Assembly: GCA_050945915.1 (NCBI GenBank) | Contig: JBMNTV010000001.1 | Coordinates: 52,213-116,212, forward strand | Direction of reading: 5' to 3' | DNA length: 64,000 bases | Source of the DNA: CALNBC01 sp050945915 | GTDB taxonomy: Bacteria; Bacillota; Clostridia; Christensenellales; CALWSW01 | Shown here: one piece after another, positions 1 to 8,592 of the stretch | How positions within the stretch are numbered: position 1 is the stretch's first letter | Layout of the letters: each line of letters opens with the position of its first letter | Made by a program: the position numbers and the translations under genes | Notes under the pieces: generated by a model | Told to the model about the DNA's origin: nothing | Database searches by the model: none | What the model saw: only the letters and a program-made list of their open reading frames with translations

Positions 1-190
1 CCTTCACGATACCTTTCAGTGCGCCTGAATGTAGATCAATCAAACCGTGCCAGTTGTAGTTATCTCTAGAAATTTCTAAGACATTTTCGATGATAAAAGC
101 GTTGTTTGAATTAAAAACGCAAATAGCGCTGCCCAACAATTCTCGATACTCCCTGGATGGCAACGATTGCCTGGTGTAGTATTCATACAT
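1..190 (-). CDS. Hypothetical protein, 5' part only (runs off left edge)
   Basis: An open frame of 63 codons reads leftward from an ATG at 190 to the window edge. GAGGTG lies 8 bases before the ATG, a good ribosome binding site. The visible N-terminus starts MYEYYTRQSLPSREYRELLG and continues with a hydrophobic stretch (AFIIENVLEIS) and NYNWHGLID. I do not recognise a named domain; the sequence has the feel of an uncharacterised protein found across Clostridia, but I cannot name the family. Its local base composition is lower in GC than the genes to its right. The 3' part is outside the window, so length and function stay open. Confidence 0.55.
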   Translation of the reverse strand, partial: MYEYYTRQSLPSREYRELLGSAICVFNSNNAFIIENVLEISRDNYNWHGLIDLHSGALKGIVK

Positions 191-283
191 CGGCACAACA
201 CCTCAATTATCGGTATTTGTTCCACATTTAGGTAACATCAAGCGCCCTTTCATCGGCTGCGCATAAACTCTAACGCGCTTTAA

Positions 284-1162
284 TCAGTCCATCAGCGCCT
301 TGAACCCCTCGCCCCGGACTTCCGTCGCGTCGAGGAAGATCACAAAGGCGGCAGGGTCGCATTCCCGGACGATCTTCTGCACTGCCGCCAGCTCCGTCCT
401 TCTGGAAACGGTCATGATCATCATCTTGTCCCTGCCGGTGTACCCGCCCCGGGCAAAAACCTGGGTCACGCCCTTTCCCATGTCCAGCGTCAGCCTGCGG
501 ACGATGTCCTCCCCGTTTTCGGTGATGATGTAGACAATCTTCGCGTAATCCACGCCCTGAATAATGGCGTCGATCAACTTAGACGAGCAGAATATGGTGA
601 CGATGGAGTAAAGGGCAACCTCAATTTCGCCGAAAACGAATACCGCGATCAGGACGACGGTGCCGTCCAGCACCAGCATCAGCGAGCCCAGGGACATGTG
701 CGGCCGCTTCCGCTTCAGGATGAGCGTTAACAGGTCCACCCCGCCGGTGCTGATGTTCCTGGTAAAAAGCACGCCGATGCCAATTCCCATCAGCCCGCCG
801 CCCATCACCGAAGAAAGCAAGATGTTGCCCGTATACTGAATGGGTAGAAGGGAGAACAGGTCGATAAAAATCGACAGCAACAGGGTGGCAATCCCCGTTT
901 TGACCAAAGGCTTGATGCCCAGCACCTTCAGCGCCAGCAGAAAAATCGGAACGTTGATGATCAGAGACATGACGCCCACGGGAATGGGGAGAAGGTGCGC
1001 GATGGCGGTGGCAAGGCCGGAAACACCCCCGGGAGCGATATTGTTCGGCATCGTAAAGCTGGCGATTCCCAGCGCGGTCAGGCCAGAGCCGACGACGATG
1101 GCGGCTACGTCCGTAATCGCTGATTTTTTCGCGTTGATCTTTTCGAGTATTTTTATTTTCAT
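284..1162 (-). CDS. YitT family membrane protein (DUF161 plus DUF2179)
   Basis: A 292-residue integral membrane protein. Residues about 15-210 form five to six hydrophobic helices with the glycine-rich motifs typical of the YitT/DUF161 fold (APGGVSGL near residue 45, STGGVDLL near 140). The last 80 residues are a soluble alpha/beta domain matching the DUF2179 tail of this family. The start at 1162 (MKIKILEK) is preferred over an upstream in-frame ATG at 1243 because GAGGG lies nine bases before it. Family members are common and mostly uncharacterised; transport or sensing of a small ligand is usually assumed, not shown. It stands alone, about 120 bases downstream of the kinase-like gene on the same strand. 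Confidence 0.85.
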   Translation of the reverse strand: MKIKILEKINAKKSAITDVAAIVVGSGLTALGIASFTMPNNIAPGGVSGLATAIAHLLPIPVGVMSLIINVPIFLLALKVLGIKPLVKTGIATLLLSIFIDLFSLLPIQYTGNILLSSVMGGGLMGIGIGVLFTRNISTGGVDLLTLILKRKRPHMSLGSLMLVLDGTVVLIAVFVFGEIEVALYSIVTIFCSSKLIDAIIQGVDYAKIVYIITENGEDIVRRLTLDMGKGVTQVFARGGYTGRDKMMIMTVSRRTELAAVQKIVRECDPAAFVIFLDATEVRGEGFKALMD

Positions 1163-1285
1163 GGCGATTTGCCCTCGTTGCTGAAAAATATCTTTTGTTC
1201 CATGTTTTTTATCTGATATGCCTGCAGGCGCTTTTCGGCACATGCCATCAGCGGTACAGGCTGTTCCCTTTGCATTCAGTTTATC

Positions 1286-1798
1286 CTAACGCCAGAAATA
1301 ATCCGGATAAAACACCTGCAAAAGATCATAGGCGGCGTCCACAGCTTCGGCATGAGAGTAATCGAACTGTACCCCGCAGGAAGAAACGTATGCCCCATGC
1401 CTTTTTTCATAAGGGGCGCGCAGGGCATCCTCCCTATCGATCAGGCCGCGGTACCGCGAAAAATCGAATCTGTCGACGATCCGGTCAAGGGGCGTGTCCA
1501 AAAACACCACTGCCCCCGTCCTTTGCATTGACTCCAGAGCATCCGGAAACAGCGGAGCCTCCGCATAGCAGGCGACGATCTGCCAATCCCCCTTTGCCGC
1601 CGCTTCAAGGGCTGCCTTTGCCCTTTCCCGAAGGCCTTCGAGGCCTTCTTTGCTCAGGATGTCGGCAAGGGGCATCCCCGCTTCTCGCTCGATTTCACAG
1701 TTGATATCGACAAAGGGAATGCCCGCCATGCGGGCGAGTTCCCTGCCCACGCAGGTTTTTCCGCAGCCTTCCATCCCCGTAAGGTACAGGTTATTCAA
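1286..1798 (-). CDS. Divergent shikimate-kinase-like P-loop protein
   Basis: A 170-residue P-loop protein. The Walker A loop GMEGCGKT sits at residues 9-16, followed by FVDINCEIE, where shikimate kinases have the aspartate pair contacting substrate and magnesium, and by a retained arginine in GLRERAK. The glycine triplet that holds shikimate (usually GGGA) is replaced by CYAEAPL, while the following VVFLDTPLDRIVDR is normal. The start is a TTG at 1798 with AAGGAG ten bases upstream; an ATG 111 bases further upstream would add a tail foreign to the family. The fold assignment is firm, the substrate is not. It could be a kinase with another substrate or a nucleotide-binding regulator. No aro genes are nearby. 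Confidence 0.7.
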   Translation of the reverse strand: MNNLYLTGMEGCGKTCVGRELARMAGIPFVDINCEIEREAGMPLADILSKEGLEGLRERAKAALEAAAKGDWQIVACYAEAPLFPDALESMQRTGAVVFLDTPLDRIVDRFDFSRYRGLIDREDALRAPYEKRHGAYVSSCGVQFDYSHAEAVDAAYDLLQVFYPDYFWR

Positions 1799-2076
1799 GC
1801 ACCGATCGCTCCTTTTTTGAACTGACTGACGAAGAAAGGCCGTTTTGACGGATCTTTCGCGGGTGGTCTTTCGCGCGTATTTTGCCAAAATATGGCATTC
1901 CCCCGCCAATTAGTAGGGGCAAAACCAACCATTCCTGGATTTTCGCCATGTAAACCATACCATCTGGCCTCCCCTGTTGGCAAGAAGCGCGTGGCGTTTT
2001 AGTCCCATGCGAATACATTGGTACTGTGCGGGCGGGCTTTGCCTCTACCTGTGCCATCAAATACGGAGGATATACT
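1799..2076. other. Divergent intergenic region, no gene seen
   Basis: 278 bases separate the leftward kinase-like gene from the rightward ABC importer. I see short inverted repeats (GCCA-TGGC near 1880-1895 and AGGGG-CCCCT spanning about 1914-1976) but no match to the TPP, guanidine, SAM, FMN or cobalamin riboswitch cores. GGAGG at 2065-2069 is the ribosome binding site of the ATPase gene. No convincing -35/-10 pair was found. Confidence 0.4.
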
Positions 2077-2853
2077 ATGGAACCGGTTTTGAAACTTGCG
2101 AATGTATCGCTCGCTTATCATACTCCGTTGGGAGAGACCCTCGCCGTCAAAAACCTCGATTTTTCTGTTGACGAAGGCGAATTCGTTGCCATTGTCGGGC
2201 CTTCCGGCTGCGGAAAGTCCACGCTTTTGTCCATGGTGGCCGGGCTTTTGCCGCCAGAGGAAGGGCAGATATTTCTTCGTGGTAAGCCAATTACCGGTGT
2301 AAGCACGGATGTTGGATATATGCTCCAGCGCGATCATCTATTTGAATGGCGCACGATCTGGCAGAACGTGATGCTGGGATTGAACGTGCGCGGAATCAAC
2401 GATGAAAGGAAAGATCACGCCCTGGAGCTGTTGAAAACCTATGGCCTATATGAGTTCAGAAACGCCCGCCCCAGCGAGCTTTCTGGTGGAATGCGCCAGC
2501 GCGTGGCGCTGTTACGCACCCTTGCCATCGATCCGCAAATCCTGCTTCTCGATGAACCCTTCTCCTCCCTGGACTACCAGACGAGGCTGCACCTTGCGGA
2601 CGAGATCTGCGAGATCATACGGCGCGAAAAAAAGACCGCTTTGTTTGTCACCCACGACATTGCAGAAGCGGTGAGTATCGCGGACAGAATCATCGTGCTT
2701 TCCGGCAGGCCTGCCTTCCTGAAGAAGGACATTCCGGTGGGGCTTCCCGTCATCAGGCCGCTATTGAGAAGGAATCTGCCTGAGTTCCGCACGTATTTCG
2801 ACACCATCTGGAAGGAGCTGGACGACAATGCCGGACAAGAAACATTCTCCTAA
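2077..2853 (+). CDS. ABC transporter ATP-binding protein, nitrate/sulfonate/taurine type
   Basis: A 258-residue ABC ATPase of the NrtC/SsuB/TauB group. Walker A is GPSGCGKST (about residues 43-51), the signature is LSGGMRQR, Walker B is LLLDEPFSSLD and the switch histidine lies in VTHDIAEAV. The segment VGYMLQRDHLFEWRTI after Walker A is typical of Clostridial importers of this group. Start 2077 is set by GGAGG seven bases upstream. Its 3' end overlaps the permease gene by 26 bases, so the two are translationally coupled. Together they would energise uptake of a small organic solute; the substrate cannot be told because the periplasmic-type binding protein is not encoded here. Confidence 0.9.
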   Translation: MEPVLKLANVSLAYHTPLGETLAVKNLDFSVDEGEFVAIVGPSGCGKSTLLSMVAGLLPPEEGQIFLRGKPITGVSTDVGYMLQRDHLFEWRTIWQNVMLGLNVRGINDERKDHALELLKTYGLYEFRNARPSELSGGMRQRVALLRTLAIDPQILLLDEPFSSLDYQTRLHLADEICEIIRREKKTALFVTHDIAEAVSIADRIIVLSGRPAFLKKDIPVGLPVIRPLLRRNLPEFRTYFDTIWKELDDNAGQETFS

Positions 2854-3637
2854 GCACCAAAAATATCTTGCCAGATTACAGCGAGACAGGCTGATCATCC
2901 GCCTGTCCCGCGTTTTGGTACTGGTCCTTCTGATCGGGCTTTGGGAGCTCGCCACGGTTTTAGGTGTGCTGGATGCGTTTATTTTCAGTTCGCCCAGCCG
3001 CATCGCTGCGACGATTGCGAGGCTCTGGACCAACGGGAACTTGCTGCTTCATGTGGGGACCACGCTTCTGGAAACGGTTTTGGGCTTTTTGATCGGCACC
3101 GGGCTGGGCGTGTTTTTCGCCATTTTGCTCTGGTGGTTCCCCAGAGCCGCTCAGGTGGCAGACCCGTATCTGGTCATACTCAACTCGCTGCCGAAAATCG
3201 CCCTGGGTCCCGTGTTGATCGTCTGGATGGGCACCGGGATGCCCGCGATCATCACCATCGCCGTACTGGTCAGCGTCATCGTGGCCATCACCAGCGTGCA
3301 TACCGGCTTTATGGAGGTCGATCCCGAAAAACTCCTTCTTTTGCGTTCCCTCGGAGCCAATAAGTTTCAGGTGCTGACCATGGTCATCCTGCCCGCCAGC
3401 GTACCCATCATGGTTTCCGCGCTGAAACTGTCCGTAGGCATGAGCTGGGTGGGCGTCATCGTCGGCGAGTTCCTGGTTTCCAGGGCGGGGCTTGGTTACC
3501 TGATCGTTTATGGCGGCCAGGTCTTCCAGCTGGACATCGTCATGGCGGGCGTCGTCATCCTCTGCGTGCTGGCTGGGGTGATGTATTACGGTGTCGCCAA
3601 ATTTGAACAGTACATCACCAGAAAAAGTCACGCATAA
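2828..3637 (+). CDS. ABC transporter permease, SsuC/TauC/NrtB type
   Basis: A 269-residue membrane permease with about six hydrophobic segments. The cytoplasmic coupling loop (EKLLLLRSLGANKFQV, near residues 172-187) carries the EAA-like motif of binding-protein-dependent transporters, and LNSLPKIALGPVLIVW is characteristic of the SsuC/TauC/NrtB family. It starts inside the ATPase gene and is followed by a strong terminator, so the operon has only two genes. A binding protein is normally the third member of such operons; its absence means the transporter borrows one encoded elsewhere or the operon is incomplete. Confidence 0.9.
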   Translation: MPDKKHSPKHQKYLARLQRDRLIIRLSRVLVLVLLIGLWELATVLGVLDAFIFSSPSRIAATIARLWTNGNLLLHVGTTLLETVLGFLIGTGLGVFFAILLWWFPRAAQVADPYLVILNSLPKIALGPVLIVWMGTGMPAIITIAVLVSVIVAITSVHTGFMEVDPEKLLLLRSLGANKFQVLTMVILPASVPIMVSALKLSVGMSWVGVIVGEFLVSRAGLGYLIVYGGQVFQLDIVMAGVVILCVLAGVMYYGVAKFEQYITRKSHA

Positions 3638-3660
3638 ATAAAAACAGGCAACAGCCGACC

Positions 3661-3690
3661 GGCGCAAGGAAACTTGCGCCGCTTTTTTTG
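3661..3690 (+). terminator. Rho-independent terminator of the two-gene importer
   Basis: GGCGCAAG and CTTGCGCC form an eight-pair stem with a GAAA loop (3661-3680), followed by GC and seven T. It lies 24 bases after the permease stop codon. Confidence 0.9.
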
Positions 3691-3745
3691 CGCCGTTTTC
3701 TACCTGTGGTTAAAAAAATATTGTACTGAATGTAAAGTTGGTATA

Positions 3746-3774
3746 TGGTCACAGAATCGCCCATCTGTTACAAT
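3746..3774 (+). promoter_or_regulatory. Predicted sigma-A promoter of the HTH-TPR/ABC operon
   Basis: TGGTCA (3746-3751), 17 bases, then TACAAT (3769-3774). Transcription would begin about 3780, just ahead of GAGGGTG and the GTG start at 3800. The only upstream ATG (3773) overlaps the -10 element, which supports the GTG start. Confidence 0.5.
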
Positions 3775-3799
3775 GAGTAAAAAGTTGAGGGTGACGGTT

Positions 3800-4918
3800 G
3801 TGCGGCTAAAACTGAACGAAAACATCCGGCAGTATCGCAAGCAGCGCGGCATGACCCAGGAGCAGCTCGCGGAAGCCATGGGGGTTTCGGTGGGCGCGGT
3901 CTCCAAATGGGAAACCGGACAAACGAATCCGGAGCTTGGCTTGATCGCCCAGCTTGCGGATTTTTTCGGGGTCTCCATTGACGTGCTTTTGGGGTACGTC
4001 CTCAAGTCCAACAATCGGGAAAACACCATCCAGCACATCAAGCGACTGAACCTGGAAAAACGGTTCGACGAAGCCCCCGCAGAAATCGCAAAAGCCCTGC
4101 AGAAGTATCCCAACTGCTTCGAGGTGGTCTATCACTCCGGCATTCTGCTCTCGAACTTGAGCCTGGAAAAGAACGATCCCGCGGCGCTCAACAAGGCCCT
4201 GGAACTGTTTGAACGTTCCTGCGAGCTGATCGATCAAAACGCCGATCCCGAAATCAGCTTAAGCACGATCCAAAACAGGATCGCCATGATTTACGCCAAC
4301 AGGGATCAGTTCGACAAAGCCATCGAGCTGATGCGCAAAAACAACGCCAGCGGCGTCAACAACGCGTGGATTGGCTATTATCTGACGCACCAGGGCAAGT
4401 ATGAAGAAGCCCTGCCCATCCTGTCCGAAAGCCTGGTGGACTCCATCGTCAATCTGTATATCAGCACCGCCGGCATGACAACCAGCCTGGCCAATCAAGG
4501 ATCCATCGATGAGGCTATCGACGTGACGGATTGGATGATCGACGTTTTGCAGGGTTTGGAACCTCCGAACAGGGCCACTTATGTGAAAAAAATGATCGTC
4601 TGCCTGCGAACCATCAAGGCGATGATCTGTTTTTCCGACCAGCGGGAGGATCTTGCCAGGGAGTATCTGAAACAGGCAGAAGAAAAGGCAAAACAGTTTG
4701 ACGAAAACCCGGATTTCAGCTGCTACGGCATCCGTTTCTACCACGGGACGGACCACACCCTGTACGACAATGCCGGTGAGACCGCGCTTGAGGCCATCGA
4801 GCGGATCATCACCACCTACGACGACGCGAAAGTGCGGGAAGCACTTTTGAAAATCTGGAAGGACGATCGAGGAGAACTGCATGAACAAGACGAAAAAGCC
4901 CCTGATTCGGCTGATTGA
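3800..4918 (+). CDS. XRE-family HTH regulator with TPR-like repeats
   Basis: A 372-residue protein. Residues about 3-60 form a Cro/C1-type helix-turn-helix (GMTQEQLAEAMGVSVGAVSK, then the recognition region WETGQTNP). The remainder is all-helical with degenerate tetratricopeptide repeats of about 34 residues. Such HTH-TPR fusions often act as peptide- or stress-responsive regulators (family knowledge). The start is a GTG at 3800 with GAGGGTG six bases before it. The 3' end overlaps the next gene by 38 bases, so regulator and transporter are translationally coupled; it most likely controls the two ABC genes behind it. Confidence 0.8.
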   Translation: MRLKLNENIRQYRKQRGMTQEQLAEAMGVSVGAVSKWETGQTNPELGLIAQLADFFGVSIDVLLGYVLKSNNRENTIQHIKRLNLEKRFDEAPAEIAKALQKYPNCFEVVYHSGILLSNLSLEKNDPAALNKALELFERSCELIDQNADPEISLSTIQNRIAMIYANRDQFDKAIELMRKNNASGVNNAWIGYYLTHQGKYEEALPILSESLVDSIVNLYISTAGMTTSLANQGSIDEAIDVTDWMIDVLQGLEPPNRATYVKKMIVCLRTIKAMICFSDQREDLAREYLKQAEEKAKQFDENPDFSCYGIRFYHGTDHTLYDNAGETALEAIERIITTYDDAKVREALLKIWKDDRGELHEQDEKAPDSAD

Positions 4919-6671
4919 AAACATCCGGGCAAACGACCCCGGCATTTTCCGGATGTGCACCCTTTACACCTTTGTCACCCTGTGCGTTCCCCTGTTTTCC
5001 GTACTGCTTCCCAAGGTTCTCATCGGGTATCTGACAGGAGACTCCCCCACCCTTGACGCGATCTTGGTCATTGTTTGCGCCTTCTTTGTCGTGGGCGCGG
5101 TCTTTTATTTTTTGAAGCAGTGGATCAACGACTGCACCTATTGCCGCTTGACCGCATTGCGCATCGACTATGTGCGGGACATGGCGGTAAAGCTGCTGCG
5201 CATGGACTACAAATACATGGAATCCGCCCGATTCTTCGACGAACGCACCAGCGCTTTTGAATCCACCAGCGGCAATCAAAACGGCGTGGAGGGCATCTAT
5301 CACAAGCTCTTCGAGCTTCCGCAGCTTGGCCTGACTGTGCTTTTGCTTTCGGTGTTCATCGGGCTGGTCAGCCTGCCGGTGCTTGTCGCCCTCATCATCA
5401 ACGCAGCCGCCACAACCTTTGTGGCCATCGCCGTACAAAAATACCAGTACGCACGAAAGGAAGAGCTGACGAAACAGGAGCGCAGGGTTTCTTATTATTC
5501 CCGGGCGGCGAAGGACTTCTCCTATGGGAAGGATGTTCGGGTTTACGATTTAAAAGCGCGGATCCTTTCCAATTTCAAGGTGCAGATCAAGGGCTATTCC
5601 GACGTGTTCCGCGCCATCAAAAACAGGGAGTACGCCCTGGGCTTCCTCACCCTGGCGACGCTTCTGGTCTCCGACGCCGCAACCTACGGATTCCTGACCT
5701 GGCTGACGGTGAAGGGCATGTCCATCGCGGATTTTTCCATGTATGTCATCGCGGCATCCACCCTTTCCATCCAGATGAAGGCTCTTTCCGAAAACATCAC
5801 CTTCATCATGCAGGAATACATGTACGTCCGGGATTTCTTTGCGTATCTGGATGAAGAGCTGGGCGAAAGCGGTGGCGATCTGCCTGCCCTTCCCGCGCAT
5901 ATCCCGCTGGAAATCGAATTTGAAAACGTCACCTTCCGCTATCCGGGGACGGATAAAAACATTTTTGAAAACTTTTTGCTTCATATCCCCGCCGGGCAAA
6001 AGCTGGCCCTGGTGGGCATCAACGGCGCAGGGAAGACCACTTTCGTCAAACTGCTGACCGGGCTTTTCAATGTGGATGCCGGCCGCATCCTGATCAACGG
6101 AAAAGACGTCAACGCCTATCGAAAGTCCGAGCTTTTCCGAATGTTTGCCGCAGTCTTTCAGGATGTGAACATCCTTGCCTTTACCATAGCGCAAAACATC
6201 GCCTGCAAGCTCGAAGGCATCGATTACCGCAAGGTGGAAGATGTCCTTAAACAGGTCGGCCTTTATGAAAAGGTTATGAGCCTTCCAAAGGGCATGGACA
6301 CCATGATGCTGCGCATCATCGACGAGGACGGCGCCGTGTTCTCCGGCGGCGAAAGCCAAAAGCTCGCCATCGCCCGGGCTTTATACAAGGGCGGCAACTG
6401 CGTCATCATGGACGAGCCCACCGCCGCTTTGGACGCTTTGGCGGAAGCGGAGATCTATTCCGAGTTCGACGCGCTGACCAAAGGCAAGACCGCCATTTAC
6501 ATTTCCCACCGGCTGGCATCCACCCGTTTTTGCGACAAGATCGCCCTGATCGACGGAACGGGGCTGGTGGAGTACGGCAGCCACGAAGAGCTGATGCAAC
6601 GCGGCGGAGCTTACCGGGACATGTTCGTCACCCAGGGAAAATACTATCAGGAAAGCGGGAAAGCAGGATGA
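4881..6671 (+). CDS. ABC exporter half-transporter (membrane plus ATPase), first of a pair
   Basis: A 596-residue fused exporter subunit: six membrane helices in residues about 20-320, then an ATPase domain with Walker A GINGAGKTT (about 378), a non-canonical signature FSGGESQK (about 487, where LSGGQ is usual), Walker B VIMDEPTAALD and the H-loop ISHRLAS. The two half-transporters of this operon probably form a heterodimer. Exporters of this kind move peptides, lipids or drugs; the cargo is not evident because no precursor peptide or modification gene lies nearby. The stop codon overlaps the next start (ATGA). Confidence 0.85.
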   Translation: MNKTKKPLIRLIENIRANDPGIFRMCTLYTFVTLCVPLFSVLLPKVLIGYLTGDSPTLDAILVIVCAFFVVGAVFYFLKQWINDCTYCRLTALRIDYVRDMAVKLLRMDYKYMESARFFDERTSAFESTSGNQNGVEGIYHKLFELPQLGLTVLLLSVFIGLVSLPVLVALIINAAATTFVAIAVQKYQYARKEELTKQERRVSYYSRAAKDFSYGKDVRVYDLKARILSNFKVQIKGYSDVFRAIKNREYALGFLTLATLLVSDAATYGFLTWLTVKGMSIADFSMYVIAASTLSIQMKALSENITFIMQEYMYVRDFFAYLDEELGESGGDLPALPAHIPLEIEFENVTFRYPGTDKNIFENFLLHIPAGQKLALVGINGAGKTTFVKLLTGLFNVDAGRILINGKDVNAYRKSELFRMFAAVFQDVNILAFTIAQNIACKLEGIDYRKVEDVLKQVGLYEKVMSLPKGMDTMMLRIIDEDGAVFSGGESQKLAIARALYKGGNCVIMDEPTAALDALAEAEIYSEFDALTKGKTAIYISHRLASTRFCDKIALIDGTGLVEYGSHEELMQRGGAYRDMFVTQGKYYQESGKAG

Positions 6672-8440
6672 AGAATTTCAATAAATCCGCCATGGTATTC
6701 AAGCTGGTTTGGGAGATCAGCCCGTCTTACTTCTTTTTGCTGCTTTTCAACTCCCTTTCCTATTCCGGCCAGATTCTTTCAAACATCATATTCCCCAAAT
6801 TCCTGATCGACGGGCTGATGAGCGGCCAACCCTTTGAATCCCTGGTGTTTTGGGTGGCTGCCATCGCCGGGAGCAACCCCCTGTTTACCTTCTTGACCAA
6901 GACCGCCAAGCGTCTGTTGGACGTTCGGGAAAAAACGGTGTTTTGGGAGATCGAGCGCGCTTTTGCGAAGAAGATCATGTCCGTCGAGTACCGCCATCTG
7001 GAGGACCCGCGTTTTCTCGATCTGAAAGAGCGCGCTTCCTTTGCGATGCAGAACCAGAGCGCGGTCTCCAACCTGGTCAGCAACACCGTGACTTTCCTGA
7101 ACCAACTGATTACCGTTTCCGGGCTGGTGGCCATCATGATGCGCCTCTCCTGGGTTCTGGTTGCAGCGCTACTCGTTACCGTGGGCGTCATGCTGGTCAT
7201 TCAGGCTTCGTTTTCCAAGTACCAGCAGCAGTTCTTTAAGGACGTGTTGCCGGTCAACAGAAAATACGGCTATTACGTCAACCTGACCTTCGAGAAAACC
7301 TGCCACAAGGATTTCCGCCTGTACGACATGGGCCCCATGATTGGCGATACCATCACCGCCTACAACAAAACCATCACCCAGTGGTTCGGCGGGTTCCACA
7401 GGAAGATGGGATTATTCCTGGGCCTGTTCCAGGTGGTGGTGGTGCTGCAGACCGCCCTGGCCTACGGATACGTCGGCGCCCGCACCTTGGGCGGCTGCAT
7501 CGGCATCGGCGATCTGACCATGTATGTTTCCTCTGCCATCAGCTTTTCCTCAGCGGTCATCTCCCTGGGCACCGCCATCGTCATGATCCTTCAGATGCTC
7601 GGGTATCTTGAGCCCTTCTTCGAGCTGATGAGCGTACCGGATGAGGCGAGCACCACGGGCAGCAAAAAGCTGGACAAAGTGCGCTCCATCTGCTTTGAAA
7701 ACGTCACCTTTGCCTACCCCAAGACCGACAAAAAGGTGCTGGATGGCATCTCCTTCGACATCCACGCGGGCGAAAAGATCAGCATCGTCGGCTTAAACGG
7801 CGCAGGGAAAAGCACCATCGTCAAGCTGCTCTGCAGGCTTTACAGGCCGGATTCCGGTAGGATCCTCATCAATGGGACGGAGATTTTCGAATTCGACCAG
7901 GAATCCTACCTTGCCGGCATCGCCGCAGTGTTTCAGGACTTCAAGCTGTTCAACTTCTCCATTCAGGAGAATATTACAACAAAGCCCGTGGGGGTGGACA
8001 GCGAAAAAGTGGACCGTATCCTTGACGAAGTGGGCATCGCCGAAAAAGTCAATTCCCTGCCCAAGGGCATGGAAACGCTCTTTGGCAAGGAGTACGACGA
8101 GGAGGGCGTCGAGTTCTCCGGCGGCCAGTCCCAAAAAATCGCCATCACCAGAGCGCTCTATAAAGACGCTTCCCTGGTGATTCTGGACGAGCCCACCTCT
8201 GCCCTGGACCCCATCGCAGAAGCGGAGATTTATGAAAGCTTCAACCAGATGGTGGGGGATAAAACCGCCATCTATATTTCCCACCGCATGTCCTCCAGCG
8301 TGTTCTGCGACAGGATCCTGGTGGTGAATGACGGAAAAATTGAGGCCTTTGGCCCCCACGGGCAGCTGATGCAGGATGAAGACGGCCTTTACGCGAAGCT
8401 GTTCGCCTCCCAGGCGGAAAACTACAAGATGAGCCAATAA
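6668..8440 (+). CDS. ABC exporter half-transporter, second of a pair
   Basis: A 590-residue membrane-ATPase fusion homologous to its upstream neighbour. Membrane segments fill residues about 15-320. The ATPase part shows Walker A GLNGAGKST (about 375), signature FSGGQSQK (about 483), Walker B VILDEPTSALD and H-loop ISHRMSS. Start 6668 is the ATG of an ATGA overlap with the first half-transporter; longer in-frame extensions upstream lie inside that gene and have no family similarity. Both signatures begin with F rather than L, which suggests the pair arose by duplication within this subfamily. Confidence 0.85.
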   Translation: MKNFNKSAMVFKLVWEISPSYFFLLLFNSLSYSGQILSNIIFPKFLIDGLMSGQPFESLVFWVAAIAGSNPLFTFLTKTAKRLLDVREKTVFWEIERAFAKKIMSVEYRHLEDPRFLDLKERASFAMQNQSAVSNLVSNTVTFLNQLITVSGLVAIMMRLSWVLVAALLVTVGVMLVIQASFSKYQQQFFKDVLPVNRKYGYYVNLTFEKTCHKDFRLYDMGPMIGDTITAYNKTITQWFGGFHRKMGLFLGLFQVVVVLQTALAYGYVGARTLGGCIGIGDLTMYVSSAISFSSAVISLGTAIVMILQMLGYLEPFFELMSVPDEASTTGSKKLDKVRSICFENVTFAYPKTDKKVLDGISFDIHAGEKISIVGLNGAGKSTIVKLLCRLYRPDSGRILINGTEIFEFDQESYLAGIAAVFQDFKLFNFSIQENITTKPVGVDSEKVDRILDEVGIAEKVNSLPKGMETLFGKEYDEEGVEFSGGQSQKIAITRALYKDASLVILDEPTSALDPIAEAEIYESFNQMVGDKTAIYISHRMSSSVFCDRILVVNDGKIEAFGPHGQLMQDEDGLYAKLFASQAENYKMSQ

Positions 8441-8445
8441 AGCCG

Positions 8446-8485
8446 AAAAACCGGCGAGGGGTTCAATTCCCTTTGGCCGGTTTTT
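8446..8485 (+). terminator. Terminator of the ABC exporter operon
   Basis: AAAAACCGGC (8446-8455) pairs with GCCGGTTTTT (8476-8485) five bases after the stop codon; the 3' arm ends in T residues. Confidence 0.85.
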
Positions 8486-8541
8486 CATTGTTGCGCGATC
8501 CATGCGCCATAAAGCAGCAGGGCATGCCCTTGCTCCAGGCA

Positions 8542-8571
8542 AAAACGGCGGGACCATCGTCCCGCCGTTTT
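8542..8571 (-). terminator. Terminator of the leftward housekeeping operon
   Basis: AAAACGGCGGGAC (8542-8554) pairs perfectly with GTCCCGCCGTTTT (8559-8571) around a four-base loop. Read leftward, the stem ends in TTTT just after the SEC-C gene; it may work in both directions between the convergent operons. Confidence 0.8.
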
Positions 8572-8592
8572 GTGCGAATACTCGTTTACGAA

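Noticed and set aside
1799..2076. Possible TPP or guanidine riboswitch before the importer
   Set aside because: The conserved cores (CTGAGA with ACCTGATC for TPP, the ykkC core for guanidine) are not present on either strand.
3773..3799. ATG start for the HTH-TPR regulator at 3773
   Set aside because: It overlaps the predicted -10 element and lacks a ribosome binding site, while the GTG at 3800 has a good one.
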